From TH5896 sp050748485 (GTDB taxonomy: Archaea > Thermoproteota > Nitrososphaeria > Nitrososphaerales > Nitrososphaeraceae), in assembly GCA_050748485.1 (NCBI GenBank), contig JBOGPP010000193.1:9681-73680 (forward strand): a stretch of 64,000 bases of DNA, given 5' to 3'. The position numbers and the translations under genes were made by a program. How positions within the stretch are numbered: the stretch's first letter is position 1; every line of letters starts with the position of its first letter. The notes below the pieces were generated by a model. That model saw only the letters and a list, made by a program, of their open reading frames with translations. It did not search any database and was not told the origin of the DNA. Shown piece by piece: positions 7,969 to 16,964 of the stretch.

Positions 7969-9792
7969 TTGAAAGACTGCAAAACTATGGCACTTATAAC
8001 AATGAGCTTATTCCTTTTAGCCGTTTTTTGTAGCACAGGGGATTCCTATTCACAGCTCTACAATCCCCATGGGGTAAAGATTTTGTCTCCCACCAAGGAA
8101 CAAGAGTTGCCCGTAAATATCCAAAATTTCACAGTTGAAGGAGTTTCTACGGACAATTCTACAAACAACTGCGATGTGTCGCTTCTTCTTAACGGGGTTA
8201 CCCCTTATGTCAAAGCTTCTGCAAGGGGACAAAATGGAACAGATGATTTCTCAGCTTGGGATCGGCTATTCAACTCCAATTTGCACTTGAATGTTGGTGA
8301 AAACAAGTTAACTGCCAGGCTGCTTTGTTCAGACGACAATAGTAATCAAATAAGTAAGTATCACTCTGTAAACTTTACAGGCATAAATGAAACGAGTTCA
8401 TTTCCGATAACCAAAGTATTGAATTCACCTTCTACTAGGGAAGATATCTCTCCAACCAACATCAGTGAAAACGTCGGAAGTAAATCTACCTCACCAGATC
8501 TTGACAATCAACCTGAGGTAGTAAAAAAAGATGAAGTCGTTAGGAGTTTAACGTCAGGTCCGGTGATAATCCCTCCCCGTGAGAGCCAAGCGTCCTCCTC
8601 GTCTGATCCTTCTCCCGTTGATGATTTCGTAATAATACCTAATGCAACCAATTCAAGTTCTGCTTTGGACAACGTAACTTCACGCTCCGTAATAATCCCT
8701 CCTCACGAGAACATATCTTTATCTGGCTCGCTTGCGCCCGTCGATAATCAGTCTAACGGACTACCCGATCCTCCTTCGGGGAAAGTTGTCCAACAACAAG
8801 AATCCAAGATTGAAGGGGACGACGATATTCCTCTGATATTTCCTACTCCGTCTCCTAGAGTTACATCTGATGGAACTAGAGATAAATCTGTCCTTGATAC
8901 GCCAGTCCAAGATTTATCTCCTGTAGTTAAAGTTGAAAAAAATAACACTGAAGTTGAAGAAGGTTCGTTAGTTATACTCAACGCAACTCAAAGTTATTCC
9001 CACGACGGGGCAATCGCATCAAATGTTTGGAGACAACTGACGAGTCATCCAATTGAGTTCCTTGAGGGTCTCAATATGCCGATTCTGATGTTTAAGGCCC
9101 CTAATGTGTCGGAAGATACCCCTCTTGAATTTGAAATTTCGGTTTCAGACACGCATGGTAAGAGCAATAATGGAATGGTTCATGTCTTGGTCAGTGACGT
9201 CGTCGACACTGATTCAAAAGCTAATTCTCCACCAAATTCACAGAATCAGACAATTTCGGAACCGCCTATTGGAAGTTTCGCTACGAATATAAAGATACCT
9301 GACCAATCTAATTCTAATGTCTTAGTGTCCCCTAGGACACTTGACGCCATTTCTACGCAGTCTAAGAACCAATCACAAAAAACAGATGCTACCAGCTCAT
9401 CCGAGAACGGATCTGTGAATGACACTTCTATAAACGCCATGGCCGGAGTTGATCAGATTGTGAACGAAGGTATGGAGGTTATTCTCAAAGGTGATTCTAC
9501 CTCCATAAATACTAGTCAAGGGGTGTCATACGAATGGAGACAGGTCGGTGGAGATGTGAAAGTAACCTTAGGACAACAGAATTCACAACAAATTAACTTT
9601 CATGCACCGGAGGTAAATAAGGATTCCAAGTTAACTTTCAAGTTTATTGCGTCAACCGATAGTGGCCAAGTCTCGTCTGACGAGGTGAATATTGTCATAA
9701 ATGATATTCCCGAAAATCTTGAGAACAATGAATCGAATGACTCTCAAAATAACGACAACAGTGACAATGATGACGACGACGATGATAGCTAG
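7969..9792 (+). CDS. Secreted protein with Ig/PKD-like domains and acidic tail
   Basis: A 607-residue predicted exported protein. Residues 1-27 form a signal peptide (ALITMSLFLLAVFCSTG core). An Ig-like domain follows (about 35-125: GVKILSPTKEQELPVN...), then a long Ser/Asn/Pro-rich region with three copies of a (F/S)VIIPP/N motif, then two PKD/REJ-like domains, about residues 315-408 (EEGSLVILNATQSYSHDG...WRQLTS) and 490-590 (NEGMEVILKGDSTS...YEWRQVGG). Many NxS/T sequons suggest surface glycosylation. The C-terminus is a run of Asp and Asn. No catalytic motif is seen; a cell-surface adhesion or envelope role is inferred. Start is TTG. Confidence 0.8.
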   Translation: MKDCKTMALITMSLFLLAVFCSTGDSYSQLYNPHGVKILSPTKEQELPVNIQNFTVEGVSTDNSTNNCDVSLLLNGVTPYVKASARGQNGTDDFSAWDRLFNSNLHLNVGENKLTARLLCSDDNSNQISKYHSVNFTGINETSSFPITKVLNSPSTREDISPTNISENVGSKSTSPDLDNQPEVVKKDEVVRSLTSGPVIIPPRESQASSSSDPSPVDDFVIIPNATNSSSALDNVTSRSVIIPPHENISLSGSLAPVDNQSNGLPDPPSGKVVQQQESKIEGDDDIPLIFPTPSPRVTSDGTRDKSVLDTPVQDLSPVVKVEKNNTEVEEGSLVILNATQSYSHDGAIASNVWRQLTSHPIEFLEGLNMPILMFKAPNVSEDTPLEFEISVSDTHGKSNNGMVHVLVSDVVDTDSKANSPPNSQNQTISEPPIGSFATNIKIPDQSNSNVLVSPRTLDAISTQSKNQSQKTDATSSSENGSVNDTSINAMAGVDQIVNEGMEVILKGDSTSINTSQGVSYEWRQVGGDVKVTLGQQNSQQINFHAPEVNKDSKLTFKFIASTDSGQVSSDEVNIVINDIPENLENNESNDSQNNDNSDNDDDDDDS

Positions 9793-9885
9793 TCCTATTC
9801 TGGGAATACTTCTAGCATTACTAGGAAACCACCCATAAAGCGGTTCATATTCCAGATCTCGGGTGGTCATCGGGCTTTCTCAAAA

Positions 9886-10476
9886 TCAACAATTTCCAGA
9901 CTTAAGGCGTTTCGTTATGTACCATTTTGAAAATTTCTCTATAGACTTGCGACGATGAGAGTAGAATGACTTTCTATTTGATCGGCTCAGGTCCGCATAA
10001 GTCTTATTGGTGTTTTTAGGAAGAAAAATGGGATCAAAGCCCCACCCACCCTCAGCAGCTACTTTGCTTACGATCCCTTGAGTCTTGCCAGAAAACATCT
10101 TGAGGGTATGACCGTCGTTATATGCAATCACTGAAAGGAAATATGCTCTTCGATTTACTTTATCAAGCATTAATTTCAATATTCCTTGATTTCCCAGGGT
10201 TTTGTAAACGAATGAGGAATATTGTCCTGGGAAACCATTTAATGAACTTATATAGAATCCATCATCTTCAATAACAACTGGCCTTAGGAGATGTTTAAAT
10301 GCGTATGTGGCTTTGGCCTCTGCTATTCGATGCACAGATTCGGATTGAATTTCCTGGATGGACATCTTGATGGGTTGAGAATCAATTCCATATTGTTGCA
10401 GTATAGGCCCAATCTCTCGAAACTTGTTGGGATTCGAACTTACAAAATAGAGATCCTTATTTTTCAACTGCACCAT
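9886..10476 (-). CDS. XTP/dITP diphosphatase (Ham1/RdgB family)
   Basis: A 196-residue house-cleaning nucleotidase that hydrolyses non-canonical purine triphosphates such as XTP and dITP to monophosphates. The N-terminal signature VSSNPNKFREI and the downstream VVIEDDGFYISSLNGFPGQYSSF and GWGFDPIFLP motifs are the three diagnostic blocks. Length matches the family (about 185-200). It is the last gene of a leftward series with bud32, kae1 and a GTPase gene, the same linkage seen in other archaea. Confidence 0.95.
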   Translation of the reverse strand: MVQLKNKDLYFVSSNPNKFREIGPILQQYGIDSQPIKMSIQEIQSESVHRIAEAKATYAFKHLLRPVVIEDDGFYISSLNGFPGQYSSFVYKTLGNQGILKLMLDKVNRRAYFLSVIAYNDGHTLKMFSGKTQGIVSKVAAEGGWGFDPIFLPKNTNKTYADLSRSNRKSFYSHRRKSIEKFSKWYITKRLKSGNC

Positions 10477-10554
10477 ATTGAAATCCTATATAAGGATCAA
10501 TTGATAGTCATTATTATTCCAATGCCAGCATTCAAATGCCATGTTAAGAAGGCA

Positions 10555-11256
10555 CTAATAAGAATCAGCAATACGTGAATATCTTCCCCTGGATTCTATT
10601 TCGTCGACCTTCCGCAATACCTTTCGCCCTCTCTCATAGGGACTAAATGACGAATACGCTTTAACGAAATTAGAGAAGGCTTGTTCGAAAAGTTCATGGT
10701 GCACGCTGTTTAGAACCTCCTTGAGCATCCGGACATCCGATGCCATATCTTCTAATCTTTGAGAGTAAAAAGAAAGACCAAAGTCTATTATGGCGAGTCT
10801 CGTATTATTTTGTCGTGAGAGTCTTTCTAGAATAAAATTAGAAGTAGTTACATCTCCGTGTATTATGTTCTTGAAATGGAGTTTTGCTATACATTCTCCC
10901 AATTTCAATGCCAGATCAGCTGAAAGGACAGCCTTCAAATTTACACCTTCAATGTACTCCATGATTATTTCATTACGCTGTGAATCCAAGAAATATAGGT
11001 AAGGAGACCTTATCCCAGCCTCTTTTGCCTTCGAGAGCATCTCTGCCTCATGAATTGTTCTTCTATATCTTAACTCCCTGTCGAGGATAGGATGGCGATA
11101 AGATCTCTTTGTTCTCAGTTTTGATATTGCTTGCTTGTCATACCAATCAATTAGGAAAAGATCTGCCTCAGATCCTTTCTTGATCAAGATTGGAAGTCTA
11201 TCCGACAATGGTAATATAGATCGGAGCAACATCATAAAAGTGTGAGTGAGGCTCAA
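10555..11256 (-). CDS. bud32: KEOPS kinase/ATPase Bud32
   Basis: Small protein kinase-like subunit of the KEOPS complex that supports t6A formation on ANN-decoding tRNAs. At 233 residues it has the expected minimal fold: nucleotide loop KKGSEADLFL, invariant Lys in QAISKLRTKRSYR, hinge MEYIEGVNL, catalytic HGDVTTSNF and metal-binding IDFGLSFYS. The TTG at 11256 would make it overlap the divergent gene at 11242; the in-frame ATG at 11235 gives no overlap and loses no conserved residues. In many archaea Bud32 is fused to Kae1; here they are separate and split by an opposite-strand gene. Confidence 0.94.
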   Translation of the reverse strand: MSLTHTFMMLLRSILPLSDRLPILIKKGSEADLFLIDWYDKQAISKLRTKRSYRHPILDRELRYRRTIHEAEMLSKAKEAGIRSPYLYFLDSQRNEIIMEYIEGVNLKAVLSADLALKLGECIAKLHFKNIIHGDVTTSNFILERLSRQNNTRLAIIDFGLSFYSQRLEDMASDVRMLKEVLNSVHHELFEQAFSNFVKAYSSFSPYERGRKVLRKVDEIESRGRYSRIADSY

Positions 11257-11571
11257 CCTAGACCAGGAGAGAGGCTAATCATGCAGGAAGACTGTGCAGA
11301 GGACAAATTGAAGAATGGAATATTGACATTGACTAATCAACGACTCATCTTCGAAAAGACAGAAGGCAGAATGACGACCTTAAGCAAGAAGACAGAGGAA
11401 GTACTGCTTGACATTCCACTGGAGAAGATTTCAGCATCAAAGTCTGAGGGCTTTATTATAGCAAAGGTCGTAGTGGAATTAGGTGATCGGTCTTACAAGT
11501 TCGGCGTCTTAAATACAGGCCATTGGGCTAAGCAAATAATGACCCAAGTTAACAAATCCAAACCTATTTGA
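11242..11571 (+). CDS. GRAM/PH-like domain protein
   Basis: A 109-residue protein whose pattern PGERLIMQED...NGILTLTNQRLIFEK followed by DIPLEKISASK and RSYKFGV resembles the GRAM or bacterial PH-like fold, in which a turn reading LTNQRL(I/V)F is diagnostic. Such domains bind lipids or proteins. No membrane segment is present. It starts with GTG, divergent from and practically abutting bud32, and ends only 11 bp from the kae1 stop, so it is wedged inside the leftward KEOPS gene set. Function is unknown. Confidence 0.7.
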   Translation: MSEAQPRPGERLIMQEDCAEDKLKNGILTLTNQRLIFEKTEGRMTTLSKKTEEVLLDIPLEKISASKSEGFIIAKVVVELGDRSYKFGVLNTGHWAKQIMTQVNKSKPI

Positions 11572-11582
11572 ATTGGTATTGA

Positions 11583-12593
11583 CTATCTCCAAGATACGTT
11601 CACAGAGTCAAGCCTCCAAGATTGATCAATAAACCCATTTTCCGGGGCAATGCTTACTTTCGAATGTGCATAATCAATAAGACTTGTTAATGCAATTTGG
11701 ACACCGTTGTCTCCCGCATAGCGGGTTGGACAGATATGTAGCTTGCTCCCGTGTCTTGAGCAGACATGACTTAACATATCTGCCAGACGTCTGTTAGCAG
11801 CTACTCCTCCAACCACTACTACCTCTTCTTTGTTCGTGAATGCAATAGCTCTCTCTGTAGCTTCAGCCAATATTGCAAAAGCGGTTTCTTGCAAAGAGTA
11901 ACACGTATTGCTGATATCAGATTTTTCATGTTTAGGACGTTTTATAGCGGATGTAAGCAAACCACTGAATGAGACATCATTTCCTTTGATCGTGTAGGGT
12001 ATCCACGAATACTCTCTTTTTGATTCATTTGCTAATTTTTCAATTGTTGTCCCACACGGAGATGAAAATCCTAACGACCTGCCAAATTGATCAAACAGCT
12101 GACCTATCGTAATGTCCAAGGTTTCTCCGAATATCCGCCATCTCTTATTGAAATATAAGAGAATCATCGTGTGCCCGCCTGAAACAAGTATCACCAAAGG
12201 ATTCTTTGCACCGGTCAATTGAGCACCTAGTTCAATATGCGCTAGGGCATGATTGACAGGCACCAATGGTTTTCTATAGTAAGTGGACAGGAGGCGAGCT
12301 AAAACAGCTCCTATCCTTAAACATGGTCCCAGTCCAGGACCTGCTGAATAACCTATGATATCTATACTTTCCATCTTTACGGATGAAAGCGTTATAGCTT
12401 GTTTCAATATCCTGTGGCATTGACTCGCGTGATGTCTGGACGCCTCTCTTGGGTGTATCCCAGAACCTTCAGGAGGCTTATAGGATGACCTTACATCTGA
12501 CAAAATCGTAAAAGTTCCATTCCTCTTTTCTTTCATCTCTGCAACGGCACACCCGAAGGTGTGAGCTGTACTTTCTATCCCTAAAGCCAACAA
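11583..12593 (-). CDS. kae1: KEOPS catalytic subunit Kae1
   Basis: tRNA N6-threonylcarbamoyladenosine transferase of the ASKHA fold, transferring the threonylcarbamoyl group to A37. The N-terminus LALGIESTAHTFGCAV, the metal-binding VNHALAHIELG (HxxxH), the LVILVSGGHTMI phosphate loop and the C-terminal VVVGGVAANRRL and YAGDNGVQIA blocks are all present in a normal length of 336 residues. It follows the GTPase gene with a 15-bp gap on the same strand, so the two are probably cotranscribed. Confidence 0.96.
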   Translation of the reverse strand: MLALGIESTAHTFGCAVAEMKEKRNGTFTILSDVRSSYKPPEGSGIHPREASRHHASQCHRILKQAITLSSVKMESIDIIGYSAGPGLGPCLRIGAVLARLLSTYYRKPLVPVNHALAHIELGAQLTGAKNPLVILVSGGHTMILLYFNKRWRIFGETLDITIGQLFDQFGRSLGFSSPCGTTIEKLANESKREYSWIPYTIKGNDVSFSGLLTSAIKRPKHEKSDISNTCYSLQETAFAILAEATERAIAFTNKEEVVVVGGVAANRRLADMLSHVCSRHGSKLHICPTRYAGDNGVQIALTSLIDYAHSKVSIAPENGFIDQSWRLDSVNVSWR

Positions 12594-12608
12594 GGGCGTC
12601 TTTAACTC

Positions 12609-13811
12609 CTATCTTCTACTTGTCGTCGAGACTATTTTGATTACGTCTCTGTCATGTAACTTGTACTCTGCTCCCACTCTCTGTTTAGATCTCGCGTCGA
12701 TAGCGTAAAGGAAACCTTTACCTAATTGTTCATGCACTCTTTCGGCCAGATCTTTCGCAGTAGAGTCTTTTGGTAACAGATAAGCATCAGGAAGGACATT
12801 TCCCTTTTTGTCAATTAATCTGTTTTCGTCTTCAACAGGATAGACAACGATCATCCCCAGCAGTCCGAAGCATACCCTATTTAAAATCTGCTGAACACCT
12901 GTTGAACCATACTTAGTGAGAACAGCCTGAACCTTCTCCAAGGCTTTCTTTTGATTCTCTCGAAGCAATACTTTTGGATTAATATCAAACGAACTGTCTC
13001 CGGGACGGTACCTTAGCAACCCATTTTTTGATCCAAGTTTTAGCATTACTTCTGCCTCTGAGATGCAGGGGATTACCTCAGTGTCAAGACTCTTAAGTTT
13101 TTGTAAGTTTGATTCAGCAGGCCCGAAATCTGCCTTGTTAGCAGCAACTATCATTGGTTTTGCCATTTTCCTTAATGTTCGACAGAACATCAACAAATCA
13201 GGAGCAGACCAGGAAGATAACTTCTTTCCGTCAAGTCCGGCTTCGATTAAAGAAGTAATTATCTGACTCTCTTTTATTGACAGGCCAGAAAGCTGTCTCG
13301 ACAACACCTTTGATATCTTTTCTGGGGTACCCTGCAAATCTCGTGAAGCCTTTTCTAAATTCTTTTTCAAATTTGTAACCAACCATAGATCGAATTCTTC
13401 TAAAACGAAATCTGCATCCTGTATTGGATCCCCTGTCCCTGGGTTAACTGCGCGACCTTCTAAATCAGTACTTCCAGCAACATCCACAACATGCACTAGA
13501 GCATCTGCCTCCCTTGCGCTATCCAGAAATTGGTTTCCTAGCCCCCTACCACTGTGAGCACCTGGGACGAGCCCTGCTACATCCAGAATTCTGATAGGGA
13601 TATATCTGTTACCGTCTACACATTTCGAATGTAATGGATTATCCTTTACGTGGAACTCTGTGCATACGCAAGGTGTCCTTATATGTCCTATACCAATATT
13701 CGGTTCTATTGTTGTAAATGGAAAGTTAGCGGTTTGAACTCCAAGACTTGTAGCAGCATTAAAGAACGTTGACTTGCCTACGTTTGATTTTCCTATTATC
13801 CCGATTAACAA
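12609..13811 (-). CDS. YchF/OLA1-like GTPase with TGS domain
   Basis: A 400-residue archaeal Obg-superfamily GTPase. G1 is GKSNVGKST, the effector region NFPFTTIEPNIG, G3 DVAGLVPGAHSGRGLGNQFL and G4 NKAD. Between G3 and G4 is the helical insertion typical of archaeal members, and the C-terminus is a TGS domain ending YAIDARSKQRVGAEYKLHDRDVIKIV. These proteins associate with ribosomes; the precise role is not settled. It leads the leftward set with kae1 and bud32. A box A CTTAAATA-like stretch in the 153-bp divergent region probably serves the opposite gene. Confidence 0.93.
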   Translation of the reverse strand: MLIGIIGKSNVGKSTFFNAATSLGVQTANFPFTTIEPNIGIGHIRTPCVCTEFHVKDNPLHSKCVDGNRYIPIRILDVAGLVPGAHSGRGLGNQFLDSAREADALVHVVDVAGSTDLEGRAVNPGTGDPIQDADFVLEEFDLWLVTNLKKNLEKASRDLQGTPEKISKVLSRQLSGLSIKESQIITSLIEAGLDGKKLSSWSAPDLLMFCRTLRKMAKPMIVAANKADFGPAESNLQKLKSLDTEVIPCISEAEVMLKLGSKNGLLRYRPGDSSFDINPKVLLRENQKKALEKVQAVLTKYGSTGVQQILNRVCFGLLGMIVVYPVEDENRLIDKKGNVLPDAYLLPKDSTAKDLAERVHEQLGKGFLYAIDARSKQRVGAEYKLHDRDVIKIVSTTSRR

Positions 13812-13964
13812 TTATGTGCTGATGTTAAGGTATTATTATATATAGGCATACTTCGTGTAATAGGGAAACCAAACAACCTAAGCCTTGAGCTAATGGATAT
13901 AGCTTTGGCACTAACCTTAAATACCTACTACGATTTTATGTAGCATTTTAGGAGAGAATCTGGT

Positions 13965-15338
13965 TTGGCCGGAATCGTCGCAGTATCAGACGCTGAAATT
14001 AAAAGAGCAAGAAATGTTGCCTACATTCTGGCCCACTGTATGCGAATGCTCCAGCACCGAGGCAAGGCGTACTGGAAGATAATGGTCGGCAAACACAGTG
14101 TTGAAGGTGATGGCCCTTTGCCTTGCGAAAAAAGGATTGTCAAAATTGTAAGCAATGGGAAACTCACCGGATTTGATGGAATTGGATTTCTCTCTAAGCG
14201 GAGGCCAGAATCACGTGGCTTTAAACACAGTCAAATTGCCTTGGATGGATTCTTAGTGGATACCGAGAAGCTATATCTACACCCTATGATAGGTGGGGCA
14301 AGAGATAGTGATCCGTTATATCAAATCTATTGCATTTTCAAGATACTTCTAACCCGAAATCGTGATCCTTTGAAGGCTACCGACTTTTTGGATCGCCATT
14401 TGAGAGGAAGTATGCTTGTGAGGATAGATGGTAACATTTACGCATATAGAAATAGCACGGGCTTCAAGCCTCTTGTATTAGGAAGTAACAAAGATGAGAC
14501 CCTACAGGTGATTGCGTCAGAAAATTCCCTGCGGATTTCGTTGGTCGATCTCACATTCAGAGATGTAGCTCCTGGGGAACTATTGAAGCTGGACAGAAGA
14601 TCTGGGCCCATCACATTGTCAACGCAACAGTCACCAAATATGGTAGTCGATCCCTTCGAATTTATTAGGGAATCAAATGTGGCGTCGATCGTAAACGGCA
14701 AGAGTATTTATGAAATAAGGAAAAATATTGGCAGAGAGCAGTCCAAATTTCTTTCTAGCAGGTTCCAGATCGAATCTGCATTTGCTGAACCCGACTACAC
14801 AAGACCGATGGGCTTGGGGTTTAGTTTGGAATACCAAAAAAATCATAAAATGTTTGAAATAGGTGAGGGTGTCATAAAGGATCGATATGATGATTCGGAT
14901 CACATGATCGACTTTTCAGAGGAGGTAAGCAAGTACAAGCTACTCACTACAGGTAAATCATTGAAATTCATTGTGGAGAATTTGGTCTCCAATAAGAGTA
15001 TAGGAACAATCCAGGGTACCATTCAGACTGGGGGAACCGTCAAAGAAACAATCCATTACCTGCGGAAATCGGGAGCAAGGGAGATCATCGTCGTTGTTAG
15101 TTACCCACCGACTATTGATGGTAGACAGGTCGGACTCTACACACAAAACCGGGATCTCGTCGCAAACAAATATGTTGGAAAAGTATCATCAATCGATGAA
15201 ATCAATATCATGATGAGCCATGAAATAGGTGCGAGTGAGGTCTACTACAATTCTCCCACTTCACTAGCCAGGGGGATAGGCATAGCGGAAGGAAACCTTT
15301 GGTTTCCAGAATGGATAAGGTTCTTGGAGTATCAGTGA
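13965..15338 (+). CDS. PurF-like protein lacking catalytic residues
   Basis: A 457-residue homologue of amidophosphoribosyltransferase, the first enzyme of purine synthesis. The N-terminus MAGIVAV aligns with MCGIVG of PurF, but the nucleophile Cys is Ala; LQHRGKAYWKI matches the conserved LQHRG. At about residues 346-356, IQGTIQTGGTVKETI replaces the PRPP loop VDDSIVRGTT, losing both aspartates. So neither glutaminase nor phosphoribosyltransferase chemistry is expected by the usual mechanism. The start is TTG, fixed by alignment with PurF. It overlaps the next gene. A regulatory or scaffold role is inferred; a true PurF must be encoded elsewhere. Confidence 0.8.
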   Translation: MAGIVAVSDAEIKRARNVAYILAHCMRMLQHRGKAYWKIMVGKHSVEGDGPLPCEKRIVKIVSNGKLTGFDGIGFLSKRRPESRGFKHSQIALDGFLVDTEKLYLHPMIGGARDSDPLYQIYCIFKILLTRNRDPLKATDFLDRHLRGSMLVRIDGNIYAYRNSTGFKPLVLGSNKDETLQVIASENSLRISLVDLTFRDVAPGELLKLDRRSGPITLSTQQSPNMVVDPFEFIRESNVASIVNGKSIYEIRKNIGREQSKFLSSRFQIESAFAEPDYTRPMGLGFSLEYQKNHKMFEIGEGVIKDRYDDSDHMIDFSEEVSKYKLLTTGKSLKFIVENLVSNKSIGTIQGTIQTGGTVKETIHYLRKSGAREIIVVVSYPPTIDGRQVGLYTQNRDLVANKYVGKVSSIDEINIMMSHEIGASEVYYNSPTSLARGIGIAEGNLWFPEWIRFLEYQ

Positions 15339-15673
15339 TTATCCTGGACATCAAGACAGATGTTGAAAGGTCCAGAATATCAAATGCGCCACTACGCAAG
15401 GTGGTGTTGTTAGATGGAGGTTCATTATCAGTAGATAATGTGTCCATCGAAAGAATTGAACTCAGACTTTACAGGGAGAGATTTGACAAGAGTAAGGGAT
15501 TTTATTCACTCATAACGGTGTACCTAAAATCAAGCAAAGGCGAAATTGAACTCAAGTTTGATGAAGGGTTCAAAGGAAGTGATCCCCTGCAAGAGATTTC
15601 CATAATTCTAATGAGGCACATCGGTCTCGAGTCTATTATAAATCGAACTCTTATCGCCCTCCATGAGACATAG
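15311..15673 (+). CDS. Hypothetical protein overlapping the PurF-like gene
   Basis: I do not recognise this product of about 120 residues. It starts at ATG 15311 (an in-frame TTG at 15299 would add four residues) and overlaps the tail of the PurF-like gene by 28 bases in another frame, suggesting translational coupling. The sequence alternates beta-like strands (VSVIILDIKTDVERSRI, KVVLLDGGSLSVDN, FYSLITVYLKS) and ends with a helical segment. It could be a partner of the PurF-like protein, which is inference from position only. Confidence 0.6.
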   Translation: MDKVLGVSVIILDIKTDVERSRISNAPLRKVVLLDGGSLSVDNVSIERIELRLYRERFDKSKGFYSLITVYLKSSKGEIELKFDEGFKGSDPLQEISIILMRHIGLESIINRTLIALHET

Positions 15674-15755
15674 GGATTGAAGCTATTTTTCTCCGGAATT
15701 TAACTGCAGCAATACTAGGAATTGCCTTACATCCCTTACATCCAAGAAATATCAA

Positions 15756-16277
15756 TCAATATTTCTCTATAAAATCCTCACGAACGGATTTTGCATAATT
15801 GCGAATATCTTTAACATTGTCTACTACTCCCGCAATATTCGAATTTCCGTCTGTATTACCACCAATGGTACGCAAGAGATGCTTTATCTCTAGAACCATC
15901 GAACTAATTTCTGAAATCAAATTTTTCGATTCAGTGACCAAATCCTTGGTACTCCCTTCGTTATTAAGGCTATCTAACGCAAGCCTACAGGTCTTTATAG
16001 TGCTAGATATTTCATCCATTATGCCGGAGTTCTGGGTGTCAGAACGTAAGCTATCTATTTTTGTAGAAATCCTTTCAATCGCCTCTAATGTAAGCCTGAA
16101 ATTCTCAATGTTTTTGACCATGGAAGGATCTTTGAAGGATGCGACTATCTCCTTTACGGTGGCTGCGATGTCCTTCACTCTATTCAGAGATTCATGCACT
16201 TCGGGATTTTTGAGATCTCGAATTATCTGTATCGCATTCGAAGAAGTCTCTCGAATGTCATTTAGTTTCCCGCCCAT
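15756..16277 (-). CDS. Coiled-coil hypothetical protein
   Basis: A 173-residue, almost wholly alpha-helical protein with repeated heptad-like segments (IRDLKNPEVHESLNRVKDI, FKDPSMVKNIENFRLTLEAI, ISSTIKTCRLALDSL) similar in texture to chemoreceptor or mammalian-cell-division linker helices. Two segments share a (L/F)K(N/D)PxxxxxxxN pattern, hinting at an internal repeat. There is no membrane segment and only one cysteine. An equally long antisense frame exists, but codon composition and start context favour this strand. A box A-like TTTTATTAAC lies just upstream. Function unknown. Confidence 0.6.
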   Translation of the reverse strand: MGGKLNDIRETSSNAIQIIRDLKNPEVHESLNRVKDIAATVKEIVASFKDPSMVKNIENFRLTLEAIERISTKIDSLRSDTQNSGIMDEISSTIKTCRLALDSLNNEGSTKDLVTESKNLISEISSMVLEIKHLLRTIGGNTDGNSNIAGVVDNVKDIRNYAKSVREDFIEKY

Positions 16278-16646
16278 AATTGTAATACATTGACTTAGTT
16301 AATAAAACTAAAGCAAATTCAAATAACTATGGCGAAATGAAAATGGGAAGAGATGTCAAGTTGTACCTGGATATCGCCAAGCAGTGAATCTTCAAGATCG
16401 CACGTGAGTGAATACTATGTTTCTCAGCTACTAGATTAACTCTCGAACTGGTGCACCAGCAAAGCTTCCTTGCGCTGCTTGCAAGATTTAAGACATCAAC
16501 GACCAAGCGTTTATACCAGTAACTTGATATCAAACCTTTGTTAATTAGAATCAGCAGAAGAAAACATTTGCATTAATCTAAAAAAAAACAATACCATAAT
16601 ACTCAGTCGCGCCTCTTTTATTCTAGAAGATGGCGTGATCCAATTG
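16278..16646. other. Divergent promoter region (369 bp)
   Basis: Contains a palindromic TTAGTTAATAAAACTAA-type sequence around 16297-16313 serving the leftward gene, and TCTTTTATT near 16613-16621 serving the rightward winged-helix gene. No RNA gene is seen. A leftward frame at 16327-16533 looks random. Confidence 0.4.
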
Positions 16647-16919
16647 ATGAAGCATAGGAATAGGCTAGAAATTATTGCGCTCATTCTCCAGAACTCGTCA
16701 GATGAAACTGGTGCATCTCAAAAAAAGATCATGTACCGGTCTTTTTTGTCGTATCACCATCTTAAAGATTATTTAACCCTTTTATTGGTAAATGGCCTGA
16801 TTGAGTTTCTGGACAATCAAAGAAAATATAAGATTACAGATAAGGGTAAGAAATTTTTACAAATATATAATGGCTTAAACGAAGTCGTAGAAATAACAAA
16901 TACGATAACTTCGAGATAA
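16647..16919 (+). CDS. ArnR1-like winged-helix regulator
   Basis: A 90-residue single-domain winged-helix protein of the type abundant in Nitrososphaerota. MKHRNRLEIIALIL opens the first helix, KIMYRSFLSYHHLKDYLTLLLVNGLIEFL covers the recognition region and YKITDKGKKFLQIY is the wing and last helix. I chose ATG 16647 over GTG 16635 because the family typically begins with this basic MKxRxR segment and because box A TCTTTTATT lies about 30 bp upstream, predicting a leaderless start. Probable DNA-binding transcription regulator; target unknown. Confidence 0.82.
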   Translation: MKHRNRLEIIALILQNSSDETGASQKKIMYRSFLSYHHLKDYLTLLLVNGLIEFLDNQRKYKITDKGKKFLQIYNGLNEVVEITNTITSR

Positions 16920-16964
16920 AGACCGACGCTACCTCTGTGTTACACCAATAACTTTGATAGGCAA

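Noticed and set aside
15799..16293. 164-codon frame antisense to the coiled-coil gene
   Set aside because: It mirrors the minus-strand frame over almost its full length; the minus frame has a helical, soluble composition and a better placed promoter.
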